A DNA stretch of 64,000 nt. Origin: Saccharothrix sp. (lineage in GTDB: Bacteria > Actinomycetota > Actinomycetes > Mycobacteriales > Pseudonocardiaceae). Below the pieces are notes generated by a model. The model was not told the DNA's origin. It worked only from the letters and a program-made list of their open reading frames with translations, and made no database searches. The position numbers were made by a program, and so were the translations under genes. The first letter of the stretch is position 1. Every line of letters starts with the position of its first letter. Shown here one piece after another: positions 43,690 to 51,854 of the stretch. The stretch spans positions 49,486 to 113,485 of the forward strand of contig NZ_JAPSLK010000023.1 of the NCBI RefSeq assembly GCF_031180885.1, in the 5' to 3' direction.

Positions 43690-44898
43690 TTACGGAAGGC
43701 GGCCCGCGGTCGGCGACCGCGGGCCGCACCCCCCCCAACCGGAACAGCCCGCGCGGTTGACGGCGGTGGCCACCCCCAACGACGGGGGGAGGTCACCCCC
43801 GCCCAAGATGCTGTTCACGACCAGGGACACCTCGACGTTGCCCGCGAACTTCCCGGTGCACGTGCGCACCGCGCGCCCGTTGTCGTCGTGGTACCGGCCG
43901 CCGTGGGCGTAGCCACCCGCGGGCAGGTAGCCGTACGGCCGCCAGCCGAGCTTCATGCTGTCCATCCACTGGCGCACGGTCGGCGTCACGATGTCGCCGT
44001 ACCGCAGGTACACCTGCCAGCGGGCCAGGTCCATCGCCGACATGTGCAGGCCGCGGTAGCTCGCGCAGGACTCGAAGGCGGTGCCGGACATCTGGTGCAG
44101 CACCCCGCCCTTGGCGAGGTTCGCCCGGTCGTAGGCGTGCGCGGCGGTGTCGAGGTTCTCGGCCAGGCAGGTCACCCAGGAGATGCCGGCGGGGGCGAAC
44201 AGCTTCTCGTTGACGTAGTTCAGGGTCCACGGCGGGGTGTTCGCGTTGATCCAGTCCGGCACCCCGCGGTCGGGCTCGGTCAGCCGCCACAGCCGGGTGA
44301 TGACCACCCGGGCGAACGCGTAGTTGCGGTTCTCGTAGTAGTAGCCCTGGGGCGTCTCGTCGACGGTGACCGCCTTGGTCATCGTGTACTTGATGCCCTC
44401 GTACCGGGTGTGCATCAGGGCGTCTTCGGTGTCGTTCGAGTCCCTCACCAACTGCCCCAGCCCGGACTGGTGGCCGAGGATGTGCTTGATCTTGACGTTC
44501 TGCCACGACAGGTGCGCGGTGGCGCGCATGTCCGGCGGCAGGTAGGGCCAGATCTTGGCTTCCGGCGTGATCCCGGCCGCCTCGGTGAGCTTGAGCAGCG
44601 CCGCCGCGACGACGTTCTTGGTGGAGCTGGCGATCTCGATCCGGGTGAACGGGGTGAAGGCGATGTTCTTGTCCACCCGCGCCTTGCCGGCCGCCCCGGT
44701 GTTCGCCAGCACGCCGTTCTCGGTGATGGCGAACGCGTAGCCGACGGTCGCCCCGTTCCCCAGCGTCGTGTGCAGCGCCTGCGCCACCTTGGCGGTGTCC
44801 ACGTCGACCAACGGGGTGCCGATGTCGGCCGTGGCCGTGCCCGTCCCGCCAAGAGTGATCGCCGCGAGCGCGGCGGCGATCATGCTCGCCTTCCTCAT
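43690..44898 (-). CDS. Secreted serine hydrolase, class C beta-lactamase/PBP fold
   Basis: 402 aa. A signal peptide (MRKASMIAAALAAITLGGTG, cleavage after ATA-D) precedes a beta-lactamase-type transpeptidase fold. The SxxK motif is S91-S-T-K94, the second motif position reads NYAF instead of the usual YxN, and HGG near the C-terminus replaces KTG. These changes are common in esterase- or peptidase-like members (EstB, D-aminopeptidase-like). Start ATG 44898 with GGGGAGG upstream. Near the 3' end the frame passes a run of eight G and a 13-bp hairpin, so the last ~15 residues are doubtful. Confidence 0.83.
   Translation of the reverse strand: MRKASMIAAALAAITLGGTGTATADIGTPLVDVDTAKVAQALHTTLGNGATVGYAFAITENGVLANTGAAGKARVDKNIAFTPFTRIEIASSTKNVVAAALLKLTEAAGITPEAKIWPYLPPDMRATAHLSWQNVKIKHILGHQSGLGQLVRDSNDTEDALMHTRYEGIKYTMTKAVTVDETPQGYYYENRNYAFARVVITRLWRLTEPDRGVPDWINANTPPWTLNYVNEKLFAPAGISWVTCLAENLDTAAHAYDRANLAKGGVLHQMSGTAFESCASYRGLHMSAMDLARWQVYLRYGDIVTPTVRQWMDSMKLGWRPYGYLPAGGYAHGGRYHDDNGRAVRTCTGKFAGNVEVSLVVNSILGGGDLPPSLGVATAVNRAGCSGWGGCGPRSPTAGRLP
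43699..43727 (-). terminator. Hairpin overlapping the serine-hydrolase 3' end
   Basis: Perfect 13-bp arms (43699-43711 and 43715-43727, 3-nt loop), preceded on the coding strand by a G8 tract. It lies inside the annotated reading frame, which suggests the true stop may be earlier or that a homopolymer indel extends the frame. Confidence 0.65.
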
Positions 44899-45058
44899 CG
44901 TTTCCTCCCCTTTGTCCGCTCCGGCCCGGTTCGCCGGTGCTGGGAGGAACCTTCGCGCCGGGACCACCCCCGGGGCATGAGGGGCGATCCCTCACTTCCG
45001 GGCGCGGGGGGCGTGGGGGAACCCCCACGGGGGACCCTCCGGCCGCTACGATCTTCGA

Positions 45059-45688
45059 ATGCGACCGTTGGCGCCGGGTGTCCACCAACTGCTGGGCCGC
45101 CCTCCCCACATGATCAACGCCTACCTGGTCGAGGACGTGCTCGTCGACGCCGGAACGCCCGCCGCCCGCCGGCGGATCTCCCGCCAGTTGCGCGGTCAGC
45201 GGCTCAGCGCGCACGTCGTCACGCACGCCCACCCGGACCACTTCGGCTCCAGCCACGCCCTGTGCGACGAGTTCGACCTGCCGCTGTGGGCCGGGCAGGC
45301 CGACGTCGAGGCGATCGAGACCGCGACCCCGGTCACCGCGCCCGGCCGGCTGCCCAAGCTGCTGTCGCACATGAAGATGCCCGACCCCCACCCGGTGACC
45401 AAGGGTCTGAAGGAAGGCGACGAGGTCGCCGGGTTCACCGTGCTGGAGGTGCCCGGCCACTCCCCCGGCCACATCGCGTTGTGGCGGGACAAGGACGGCG
45501 TGCTGATCTGCGGGGACGTGTTCTTCCACGTCCTGCGGGTCACCGGACCGCCGGACCTCCTGACCTGGGACCGCGAGCAGAACCGCGAGTCCATGCGCCG
45601 GCTGGCCGAGCTGAGACCCAAGCTCGTCCTGTTCGGGCACGGCAAGCCGCTGCGCGACCCCGACCGGCTGCGCCGCCTGGTCGGATGA
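45059..45688 (+). CDS. Metallo-beta-lactamase-fold hydrolase
   Basis: 209 aa MBL-fold enzyme. The metal motif THAHPDHFG (HxHxDH), VPGHSPGH (third His), GDVFF (bridging Asp) and 'LFGHGKPL' (final His) give a complete binuclear zinc site. Glyoxalase II, lactonase or other hydrolase activity cannot be separated. It is leaderless by geometry: TACGAT at 45047-45052, six bases before the ATG. The LAL regulator gene starts inside its stop (ATGA), so the two are co-expressed. A 7-bp hairpin (GTGGGGG/CCCCCAC) is at 45013-45028. Confidence 0.85.
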   Translation: MRPLAPGVHQLLGRPPHMINAYLVEDVLVDAGTPAARRRISRQLRGQRLSAHVVTHAHPDHFGSSHALCDEFDLPLWAGQADVEAIETATPVTAPGRLPKLLSHMKMPDPHPVTKGLKEGDEVAGFTVLEVPGHSPGHIALWRDKDGVLICGDVFFHVLRVTGPPDLLTWDREQNRESMRRLAELRPKLVLFGHGKPLRDPDRLRRLVG

Positions 45689-48489
45689 GCCGCGCGGACC
45701 ACACCCTCGAACGGGACCGGGAGCTGGGGCGGATCGCCGCGGCCCTGGACAGCGCCACCCGGGGCGAGGGCCGGATCGTCGTGATCGAGGGCGCGGCGGG
45801 CATCGGCAAGACCCGACTCGTGCGGGACTGCCGGGACATGGCCAAACAACGCGGTTTCGGCCGGATGCAGGCGATCGGCGACGCGCTGGAGAGCGCGATG
45901 CCGTGGGGCGTCGTCCGCCAGATGGTGGAACGGTCCGTGTCCCGCTACCGCGGCGAGGTGCGCGAAGCGATCCTGGCGGGCCCGGCCGGCGCGGCGCTGG
46001 CCGCGATCGACGGCGCCGCCGCGGACCCGAGCGAAGCCGAACTGGCGCGCACGCTGCACTCGCTGTGGTGGGTCGCGGTCGACCTGTCCGCCACCCGGCC
46101 GCTGCTGATCACGGTGGACGACGCGCACTGGGCCGACCTGCCGTCGCTGCAATTCCTGGTCTACCTCTCGCGACGGATCTCGGACCTGCCGATCGCGCTG
46201 GTGGTGGCCACCCGGCCGCCGGAGGGCTCCGGGCCGCTGGCCCAGTTGAGCGATTCCCGGCACGCCGAGCGGATGCTGCCCCGCCCGCTCACCCGCGAGG
46301 CGCTGACCGCGCTGGCGGCGGCCCGCGGCGGAGCACCGGCCGACGACGTGGTCACCGCGCTGCACGACGCCAGCGGCGGGAACCCGTTCCTGACCACGGT
46401 CCTGCTCGACGAACTGGACACCCTGGGGCTGCCGCTCGACCAGCCTTCGACCGCGGAGCGGATCGGCGGGCTCGGCCCGAGCACGGTGTTCCGGGCGACG
46501 CTCGGCCGGCTGCCCGCCGATGCGGTGCGGCTCGCGCGGGCCGCCGCGGTGCTGGGTCCGGGCGGCAACCCGTGGCTGACCGGGGCGGTGGCCGAGGTGA
46601 GCGTGGACGACCTGCCCGCCGCCGTTGAGGCGCTCGTCGCCGCGCACGTCATCGCCGATGACGCCGACCACACAAGGTTCCTGCACCCGGTAGTGCGCGA
46701 GGCGGTCCTGGCCGACCTCGGACCGATGTCGCGCGCCGCGCTGCACGCCCGTGCCGCCACCGAACTCAGCGCGGCCGGCGCGCCGGCGGACCGCATCGCC
46801 GCGCACCTGATGCACGCGCCCCGCGGCACCCTGCCCGACGCGGTCGACGTGCTGCGCCGCGCGGCCCTGGCCCTGCTGGCCGCCGGTGACGGCGCCACCG
46901 CCGCCGCCCACCTGGAACGCGCGGTCGGCGAACGCCCGGACGACCCGGCGTTGCGCGCCGAGTGGGGGCGGGCGTTGCTGCGCACCGGGAACGCGCGCGA
47001 GGCGCGGACCCAGTTGCAGTTCGCCGCGGAAGGGCTGCCGGACGCCGAACTGGTCGCCGCCGCCGCGTCGGCCACCGCGGTCGTCGACGGCCCGCAGGCC
47101 GCGATCGACGAACTGACCCGGGCCATCGCCGCCCGCCCGGCCGGCGCCCGGGAGGCGGGCCGGATGCACCTGGAGGCGCGGCTCGCGGTCATCAGGTCGT
47201 TCCTGCCCGAGCAGCGGCAGACCGCCTCCGCCCACCTGCGCGGCTACGCCACCCTGCCCGGCGTCACCCCGGACGAGCGCACCCTGCTCGGCCTGCTCGC
47301 CCAGACCGGCCGCTACGAAGTGTGGCCCGCCGGCGAGGTCGCGGCCACCGCCCGGCGCGCGTTGGCGGGCGGGGCGTACTTCGAGGACTGCACCGGCAGC
47401 GTCGAGGCCATGGTGGCGTGGGTGGTGGCCCTGGTGGCGCTGATCTCCGCGGACGGGTTCGACGATGCCCGGCAGGAGATCGAACGGGCCAAGCAGCGCG
47501 TGCACCGGCACGGCTCGCCGGTCGAGTACGCGATGGTGTGCAACCCGGCGATCTTCCTGAACTGGCAGCTGGGCAACGTCGCGTTCGTGGAGGCGGAGGC
47601 CGAGGGCGTGCTGGCGGCGGTGTCGCAGGAAGACCCCGTGTCACACGTGATCGCCTTGCGCGCCACCGCGACCCACTTCGGTGCGTACAGCGCTCTGGAA
47701 CGCGGTGACGTCGACGGGGCGGCGGCGCTGTTGGACCGTTTCGACGCGGAACACTCCGACGTGCCACGGGTGATCCCGACCATCTGGCTGCACGAGCCCC
47801 GAGCCCGTGTGGCCCTGGCGCGGGGCAACCCGGAACTGGCGCGGGCGGAGGCGTTCGAGCAACGCGACCAGTTGCACGCGGTGGGCGTGGACCCGCCGAC
47901 GATCTCGTGGCGCGCCCCGGCTGTGCGCGCGTTGCTGCTGCTCGGCGAACAGCGCGAAGCCCTCGCCCTGGCCGAGGAACTGGTCGGCGTGGCACGGAAG
48001 TGGGACACGCCGACGGAGGTCGGCGCCGCCCTTCGGGTGCTCGCGCACGCTTCGGCCGAGGACCGGCTCGACCTGCTCACCGAGTCGGTGACGGTGCTGG
48101 AGCCGTCCCCCGCGCGGCTCCACCTGGCCCGTTCGCTGGTCGACCTGGGCGAGGCGCTGCGGGTCGCCGGTCGCCGCAGTGAAGCCCGCGAGCCCCTGCA
48201 CCGCGCCATCGACCTGGCCACCGACTGCGGCTCCACCGCGTTGCGCGCGCGTGCGGTCGCCGCGTTGGAGGCGCTGGGAGACCGGCCGCGCAAGCTGATG
48301 TCCGTCGGCGTCCAGGCGTTGACCGCGAGCGAACGCCGGGTGGCGGACCTCGCGGTGACCGGGCGGGCGAACCGCGAGATCGCGCAGGAGCTCTTCGTGA
48401 CGCCGAAGACCGTGGAGAACCACCTGGGCCGCATCTACACCAAGCTGGGCATCAACGGCCGCCGTGAACTGGCCCGCGCCCTGTCGTAG
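45685..48489 (+). CDS. LAL-type LuxR regulator (AAA-TPR-HTH)
   Basis: 934 aa large ATP-binding LuxR regulator. The N-terminal ATPase has Walker A GAAGIGKT (residues ~36-43) and Walker B 'PLLITVDDAHWADL'. A long alpha-helical TPR-like centre follows, with a C-terminal GerE domain (LTASERRVADLAVTGRANRE, then IAQELFVTPKTVENHLGRIY). LALs are pathway-specific activators, often in secondary-metabolite clusters. The neighbours (MBL hydrolase upstream, NACHT protein downstream) do not reveal its target. Confidence 0.92.
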   Translation: MSRADHTLERDRELGRIAAALDSATRGEGRIVVIEGAAGIGKTRLVRDCRDMAKQRGFGRMQAIGDALESAMPWGVVRQMVERSVSRYRGEVREAILAGPAGAALAAIDGAAADPSEAELARTLHSLWWVAVDLSATRPLLITVDDAHWADLPSLQFLVYLSRRISDLPIALVVATRPPEGSGPLAQLSDSRHAERMLPRPLTREALTALAAARGGAPADDVVTALHDASGGNPFLTTVLLDELDTLGLPLDQPSTAERIGGLGPSTVFRATLGRLPADAVRLARAAAVLGPGGNPWLTGAVAEVSVDDLPAAVEALVAAHVIADDADHTRFLHPVVREAVLADLGPMSRAALHARAATELSAAGAPADRIAAHLMHAPRGTLPDAVDVLRRAALALLAAGDGATAAAHLERAVGERPDDPALRAEWGRALLRTGNAREARTQLQFAAEGLPDAELVAAAASATAVVDGPQAAIDELTRAIAARPAGAREAGRMHLEARLAVIRSFLPEQRQTASAHLRGYATLPGVTPDERTLLGLLAQTGRYEVWPAGEVAATARRALAGGAYFEDCTGSVEAMVAWVVALVALISADGFDDARQEIERAKQRVHRHGSPVEYAMVCNPAIFLNWQLGNVAFVEAEAEGVLAAVSQEDPVSHVIALRATATHFGAYSALERGDVDGAAALLDRFDAEHSDVPRVIPTIWLHEPRARVALARGNPELARAEAFEQRDQLHAVGVDPPTISWRAPAVRALLLLGEQREALALAEELVGVARKWDTPTEVGAALRVLAHASAEDRLDLLTESVTVLEPSPARLHLARSLVDLGEALRVAGRRSEAREPLHRAIDLATDCGSTALRARAVAALEALGDRPRKLMSVGVQALTASERRVADLAVTGRANREIAQELFVTPKTVENHLGRIYTKLGINGRRELARALS

Positions 48490-48511
48490 CGTTCTGGGCC
48501 ATGATGGGGTG

Positions 48512-50062
48512 ATGTTGGAGGTCGCGGACCAGGTCGCCAGTGTGGCCGGGTTCGTGGTCGCCGCCATCGGGTTGTTCCTCGCGCTGCGCCAACGGAGGTC
48601 GTTGACCACCGCGCAGCGGTTGGACCGGCTCGCCGAGGTGGTGGCGGCGCAGTGGCGAGACGAGGTCGAGGTCCGGGGCATCGCGACGGCGTGGACGAGC
48701 GTGACGGTGCCGGAGCGTGGTCGGCTGGTCGTGGTGGGGCCGGCGGGTGCCGGGAAGACCGTCGCGGCGGTGCGGATCGTGCGGGAGTTGCTGGCACGGC
48801 GTGCGCCGGGCGAACCGGTGGCGGTGTTGTTCGCGTTGCACTCCTGGAACCCGTTGCGGCAGCACGTGCACCAGTGGATGGCGGCGGAACTGGCCCGGGA
48901 CTACGGGATGTCCGTCGCGGTGGCGCTGGAGTTGGTGCGGGCGCGGCGGATCGTGCCGGTGCTGGACGGGCTGGACGAGGTGTGCGACCCGCCGGCCGCG
49001 CTGCACGCGCTGGAACGGGTCCACGACCCGTCCGTGCCCGACCCGCTGGTCCTGACCAGCCGCGACCACGTCACGCTGACCGGCGCCGAGGTGGTGGGAC
49101 TGGGTCCGCCGCACGTCCCCGGCTGGGAGGGGATCTCCTCGCCGTTGCTGCTGTGGTTGGCGATGGCGTCGGGCACCCGTCCGGCGGAACTGGCCGGGTT
49201 GCCGGACGCGGAGGTGGAACGGCGGCTGCTGGACCGGTTCGTGCCGGCCGCCTACCCCGACACGCCCCTGCCGCGCGGTCGCCGGCGGTGGCGGGCCGGG
49301 CAGGTGGAGCGGTGGCTGCGGTTCCTGGCCCGGCAGGAGGACATCGCATGGTGGCGGCTGGTCCGGACCGTGCCCCGGACCGTCACGGCGCTGCTGTCGG
49401 CGGTAGGGGTGGGGGTGGTCGCCTGGATCGGGCTGCGGCTGTCGGCTCCCGGGAACTTGACGCTGGCCACGATGGTCGCGCTGTCGAACGCCGCCGCCGT
49501 GGTGCTGTTGACCCTCGTCCGGCCGTACCCGGACGTGCAGCGGCTGCACTCGGGGCCGCGGCTGCACGTGTTGGGGGTGCTGGGCGGTTTCGCGTTCGGG
49601 TTCGCCCTGGGCTGGGTGGTGAGCCCGGCCGCCGCCGTGGCCGCGGGCGCGGTGTCCGGGCTGCTGTGGGGAATGGTGGGCCGCATCGACCACAGCACAC
49701 CGCCGCGGTCCGCCACTCCCCTTTCGGTGTTGCGCGGTGACCTGGTCGTGGCCGTCGTGGGCAGCCTGCCCATACCGGCCATGTTCGCCACCTTCCTGGC
49801 GTTCGCGACTTCCCCGTGGGTGATACCTCGGGGTTTTGTGCTGTTCTGGCTGTTCTACGGCTTGGTGTGGCTGGCCTACACCGCTTGGTCCCGCTTCACC
49901 ATCGCACGGCTGTGGCTGGCGCTGCGCGGCCGAACCCCGTTGCGCCTCATGACTTTCCTGGACGACGCCCACCGTCGGGGCATCCTCCGCCGCAACGGCC
50001 CCACCTACGAATTCCGCCACGCCCGCCTGCGGGACCACCTCGCGGGGGCGGTCACCTCGTAG
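48512..50062 (+). CDS. NACHT-like NTPase with C-terminal membrane helices
   Basis: 516 aa. An N-terminal membrane helix (residues ~8-24) is followed by a NACHT-type NTPase with Walker A GPAGAGKT (76-83) and Walker B 'RIVPVLDGLDEV' (~137-148). After residue ~290 come about six hydrophobic helices and a cytoplasmic tail with 'LDDAHRRGILRRNG'. Actinobacterial NACHT proteins of this build are widespread. Some NACHT proteins act in antiphage defence or signalling, but no effector domain is recognisable here. CATGAT 6 nt before ATG 48512 suggests a leaderless message. It lies 22 bp after the LAL regulator. Confidence 0.78.
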   Translation: MLEVADQVASVAGFVVAAIGLFLALRQRRSLTTAQRLDRLAEVVAAQWRDEVEVRGIATAWTSVTVPERGRLVVVGPAGAGKTVAAVRIVRELLARRAPGEPVAVLFALHSWNPLRQHVHQWMAAELARDYGMSVAVALELVRARRIVPVLDGLDEVCDPPAALHALERVHDPSVPDPLVLTSRDHVTLTGAEVVGLGPPHVPGWEGISSPLLLWLAMASGTRPAELAGLPDAEVERRLLDRFVPAAYPDTPLPRGRRRWRAGQVERWLRFLARQEDIAWWRLVRTVPRTVTALLSAVGVGVVAWIGLRLSAPGNLTLATMVALSNAAAVVLLTLVRPYPDVQRLHSGPRLHVLGVLGGFAFGFALGWVVSPAAAVAAGAVSGLLWGMVGRIDHSTPPRSATPLSVLRGDLVVAVVGSLPIPAMFATFLAFATSPWVIPRGFVLFWLFYGLVWLAYTAWSRFTIARLWLALRGRTPLRLMTFLDDAHRRGILRRNGPTYEFRHARLRDHLAGAVTS

Positions 50063-50089
50063 GCTGTACGTGAGGAGCGGGAGGTAGTC

Positions 50090-50755
50090 GTGGTTGCGGT
50101 GGCCGAGGTGATGGCCGAGTTGGCGGCGCTGGAGGACCCGAAGGCGCGGGCGGTCAACGAAAAGCACGGGGACGACCACGGGGTGAACCTCGGCAAGTTG
50201 CGCGCGGTCGCCAAGCGGTTGAAGACCCAACAGGAACTCGCGCGCGGGCTGTGGGCGACCGGCGACACGGCGGCGCGGCTGCTGGCGATCCTGGTCAGCC
50301 GCCCCAAGGCGTTCTCGCGCGACGAACTGGACGCCATGCTGCGCGAGGCACGCGCCCCCAAGGTGCACGACTGGCTGGTGAACTACGTGGTGAAGAAGAA
50401 CCCGCACGCCGAAGAGCTGCGCCTGGCGTGGACCGCCGACCCCGACCCGGTGGTCGCTAGCGGCGGCTGGGCGTTGACCACCGACCGCGTGGCGAAGCAG
50501 CCAGAAGGCCTCGACCTGGACAAACTCCTCGACGTCGTCGAAGCGGAGATGAAGGACGCCCCCGACCGCCTCCAGTGGGCGATGAACCACTGCCTGGCCC
50601 AGATCGGCATCGACCACCCCGCGCACCGCGCCCGCGCGATCGACATCGGCGAAAGGCTGGAAGTGCTCAAGGACTACCCCACTCCCCCGAACTGCACCTC
50701 GCCTTACGCGCCGATCTGGATCAACGAGATGGTGCGCCGCCAGGCCACCCCGTGA
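50090..50755 (+). CDS. AlkD-like DNA alkylation repair/HEAT-repeat protein
   Basis: 221 aa all-helical protein. 'NEKHGDDHGVNLGKLRAVAK' and the ALK-repeat pattern (LARGLWATGDTAARLLAILV, 'VHDWLVNYVV', TADPDPVVASGGWAL) match the actinobacterial AlkD-like DNA glycosylase family, which uses HEAT-like repeats to bind alkylated DNA. Catalytic residues cannot be verified by eye. Start GTG 50090 with GGGAGG 5 nt upstream. It converges with ackA, the stops only 4 bp apart. Confidence 0.75.
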   Translation: MVAVAEVMAELAALEDPKARAVNEKHGDDHGVNLGKLRAVAKRLKTQQELARGLWATGDTAARLLAILVSRPKAFSRDELDAMLREARAPKVHDWLVNYVVKKNPHAEELRLAWTADPDPVVASGGWALTTDRVAKQPEGLDLDKLLDVVEAEMKDAPDRLQWAMNHCLAQIGIDHPAHRARAIDIGERLEVLKDYPTPPNCTSPYAPIWINEMVRRQATP

Positions 50756-50759
50756 CGGT

Positions 50760-51854
50760 TCAGCCGAGCAGGCGCCGAACCCCGTGAGCGATCTCGACGT
50801 CTTCGCGGGCTTCGACCACCCAAGCATCCACAGTGGACTGATCTGCGCTGACCCGCCCGTCACCGTCCACCGAGGCGTTGCGCGCGTCGTCCAGCTCGAC
50901 GTCGAGGAAGCCAAGGCCGCGCAGGGTGTCGGCGCGGACGTCGGCGTCGTGCTCGCCGATCCCGCCGGTGAACACCACCACGTCCACGCCGCCCAACGAC
51001 GCCACCATGGCCGCCACGCCCTGCCGCAGCCGGTGCACGAACACCTCGATCGCCAGCCTCGCGTCGCCGTCCCCGTCCGAGGCCGCCTGGCGCAGGTCGC
51101 GGAGGTCGGCCCGGCCACCCACGCCGGACAGGCCGGAACCGTGCTCCAGGCCGTCGTCCAAGTCGTCGAGTTCCAGCCGGTCGCGCAGCAGCCACACCAG
51201 CAGACCGGGGTCCAGGTCGCCGCTCCGGGTCGCCATCACCAAGCCGCCCAACGGCGTGAACCCCATGGTCGTGTCCACGGACCGGCCGTCGCGCACCGCC
51301 GCCAACGAGCAACCCGCACCCAAGTGACACGTGACCACCCGCGAACCGCCACCAGCACGCGAACCGCCACCGGAGCCGCCGCCGGCCAGCGCCACCGCCC
51401 GGCGTGCCGCGTAGGCGTGGGACAGGCCGTGGAATCCGTACCGCCGCAACCGCCAACGCCGCCGCCACTCCGCGGGCAACGGGTACGTGCTCGCCACCGG
51501 CGGCAGGGTGGCGTGGAAAGCGGTGTCGAAGCACGCCACCTGTGGCACGTCCGGCAGCAGCCCCATCATCGCGTCGATCCCGGCCAGCGCACGCGGCTGG
51601 TGCAGGGGAGCGAGGTCGGTGAGGCGCCCGATCTCCGCCCGGATCTCGTCGTCCAACCGCACGGGCTCGGTCAGGTCCGGCCCGCCGTGCACCACGCGGT
51701 GGCCGACGGCGTGGATCTCGGGCACGTCGTCCGGCAACTCGACGTCCCCGCCCTCCCACCGCTCGACGTGCCGCTGGGCAAGGACCTCGTCGCCCTCCCC
51801 CAGCACGCTCAGCTTCAAGCTCGACGAGCCCGCGTTGACCACCAGCACGTTCAT
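50760..51854 (-). CDS. ackA: Acetate kinase
   Basis: 364 aa. It has the ASKHA-fold motifs VLVVNAGSSSLK, 'RVVHGGPDL', FDTAFHATLP, YGFHGLSH, CHLGAGCSLAAV, GGLVMATRSGDLDPG and FTGGIGEHD. It forms ATP from acetyl phosphate and ADP. The phosphoketolase gene upstream supplies acetyl phosphate and overlaps it by TGATG. A glycine/serine-rich insertion (GGGSGGGSRAGGGSR, residues ~165-180) precedes the HLGAG strand; it looks like a flexible linker and is not usual for the family. Confidence 0.93.
   Translation of the reverse strand: MNVLVVNAGSSSLKLSVLGEGDEVLAQRHVERWEGGDVELPDDVPEIHAVGHRVVHGGPDLTEPVRLDDEIRAEIGRLTDLAPLHQPRALAGIDAMMGLLPDVPQVACFDTAFHATLPPVASTYPLPAEWRRRWRLRRYGFHGLSHAYAARRAVALAGGGSGGGSRAGGGSRVVTCHLGAGCSLAAVRDGRSVDTTMGFTPLGGLVMATRSGDLDPGLLVWLLRDRLELDDLDDGLEHGSGLSGVGGRADLRDLRQAASDGDGDARLAIEVFVHRLRQGVAAMVASLGGVDVVVFTGGIGEHDADVRADTLRGLGFLDVELDDARNASVDGDGRVSADQSTVDAWVVEAREDVEIAHGVRRLLG

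Noticed and set aside
48512..50062. Avs- or STAND-type antiphage sensor
   Set aside because: No TPR, WD40 or other sensor repeats and no nuclease or protease effector; only a NACHT core with membrane helices is visible.
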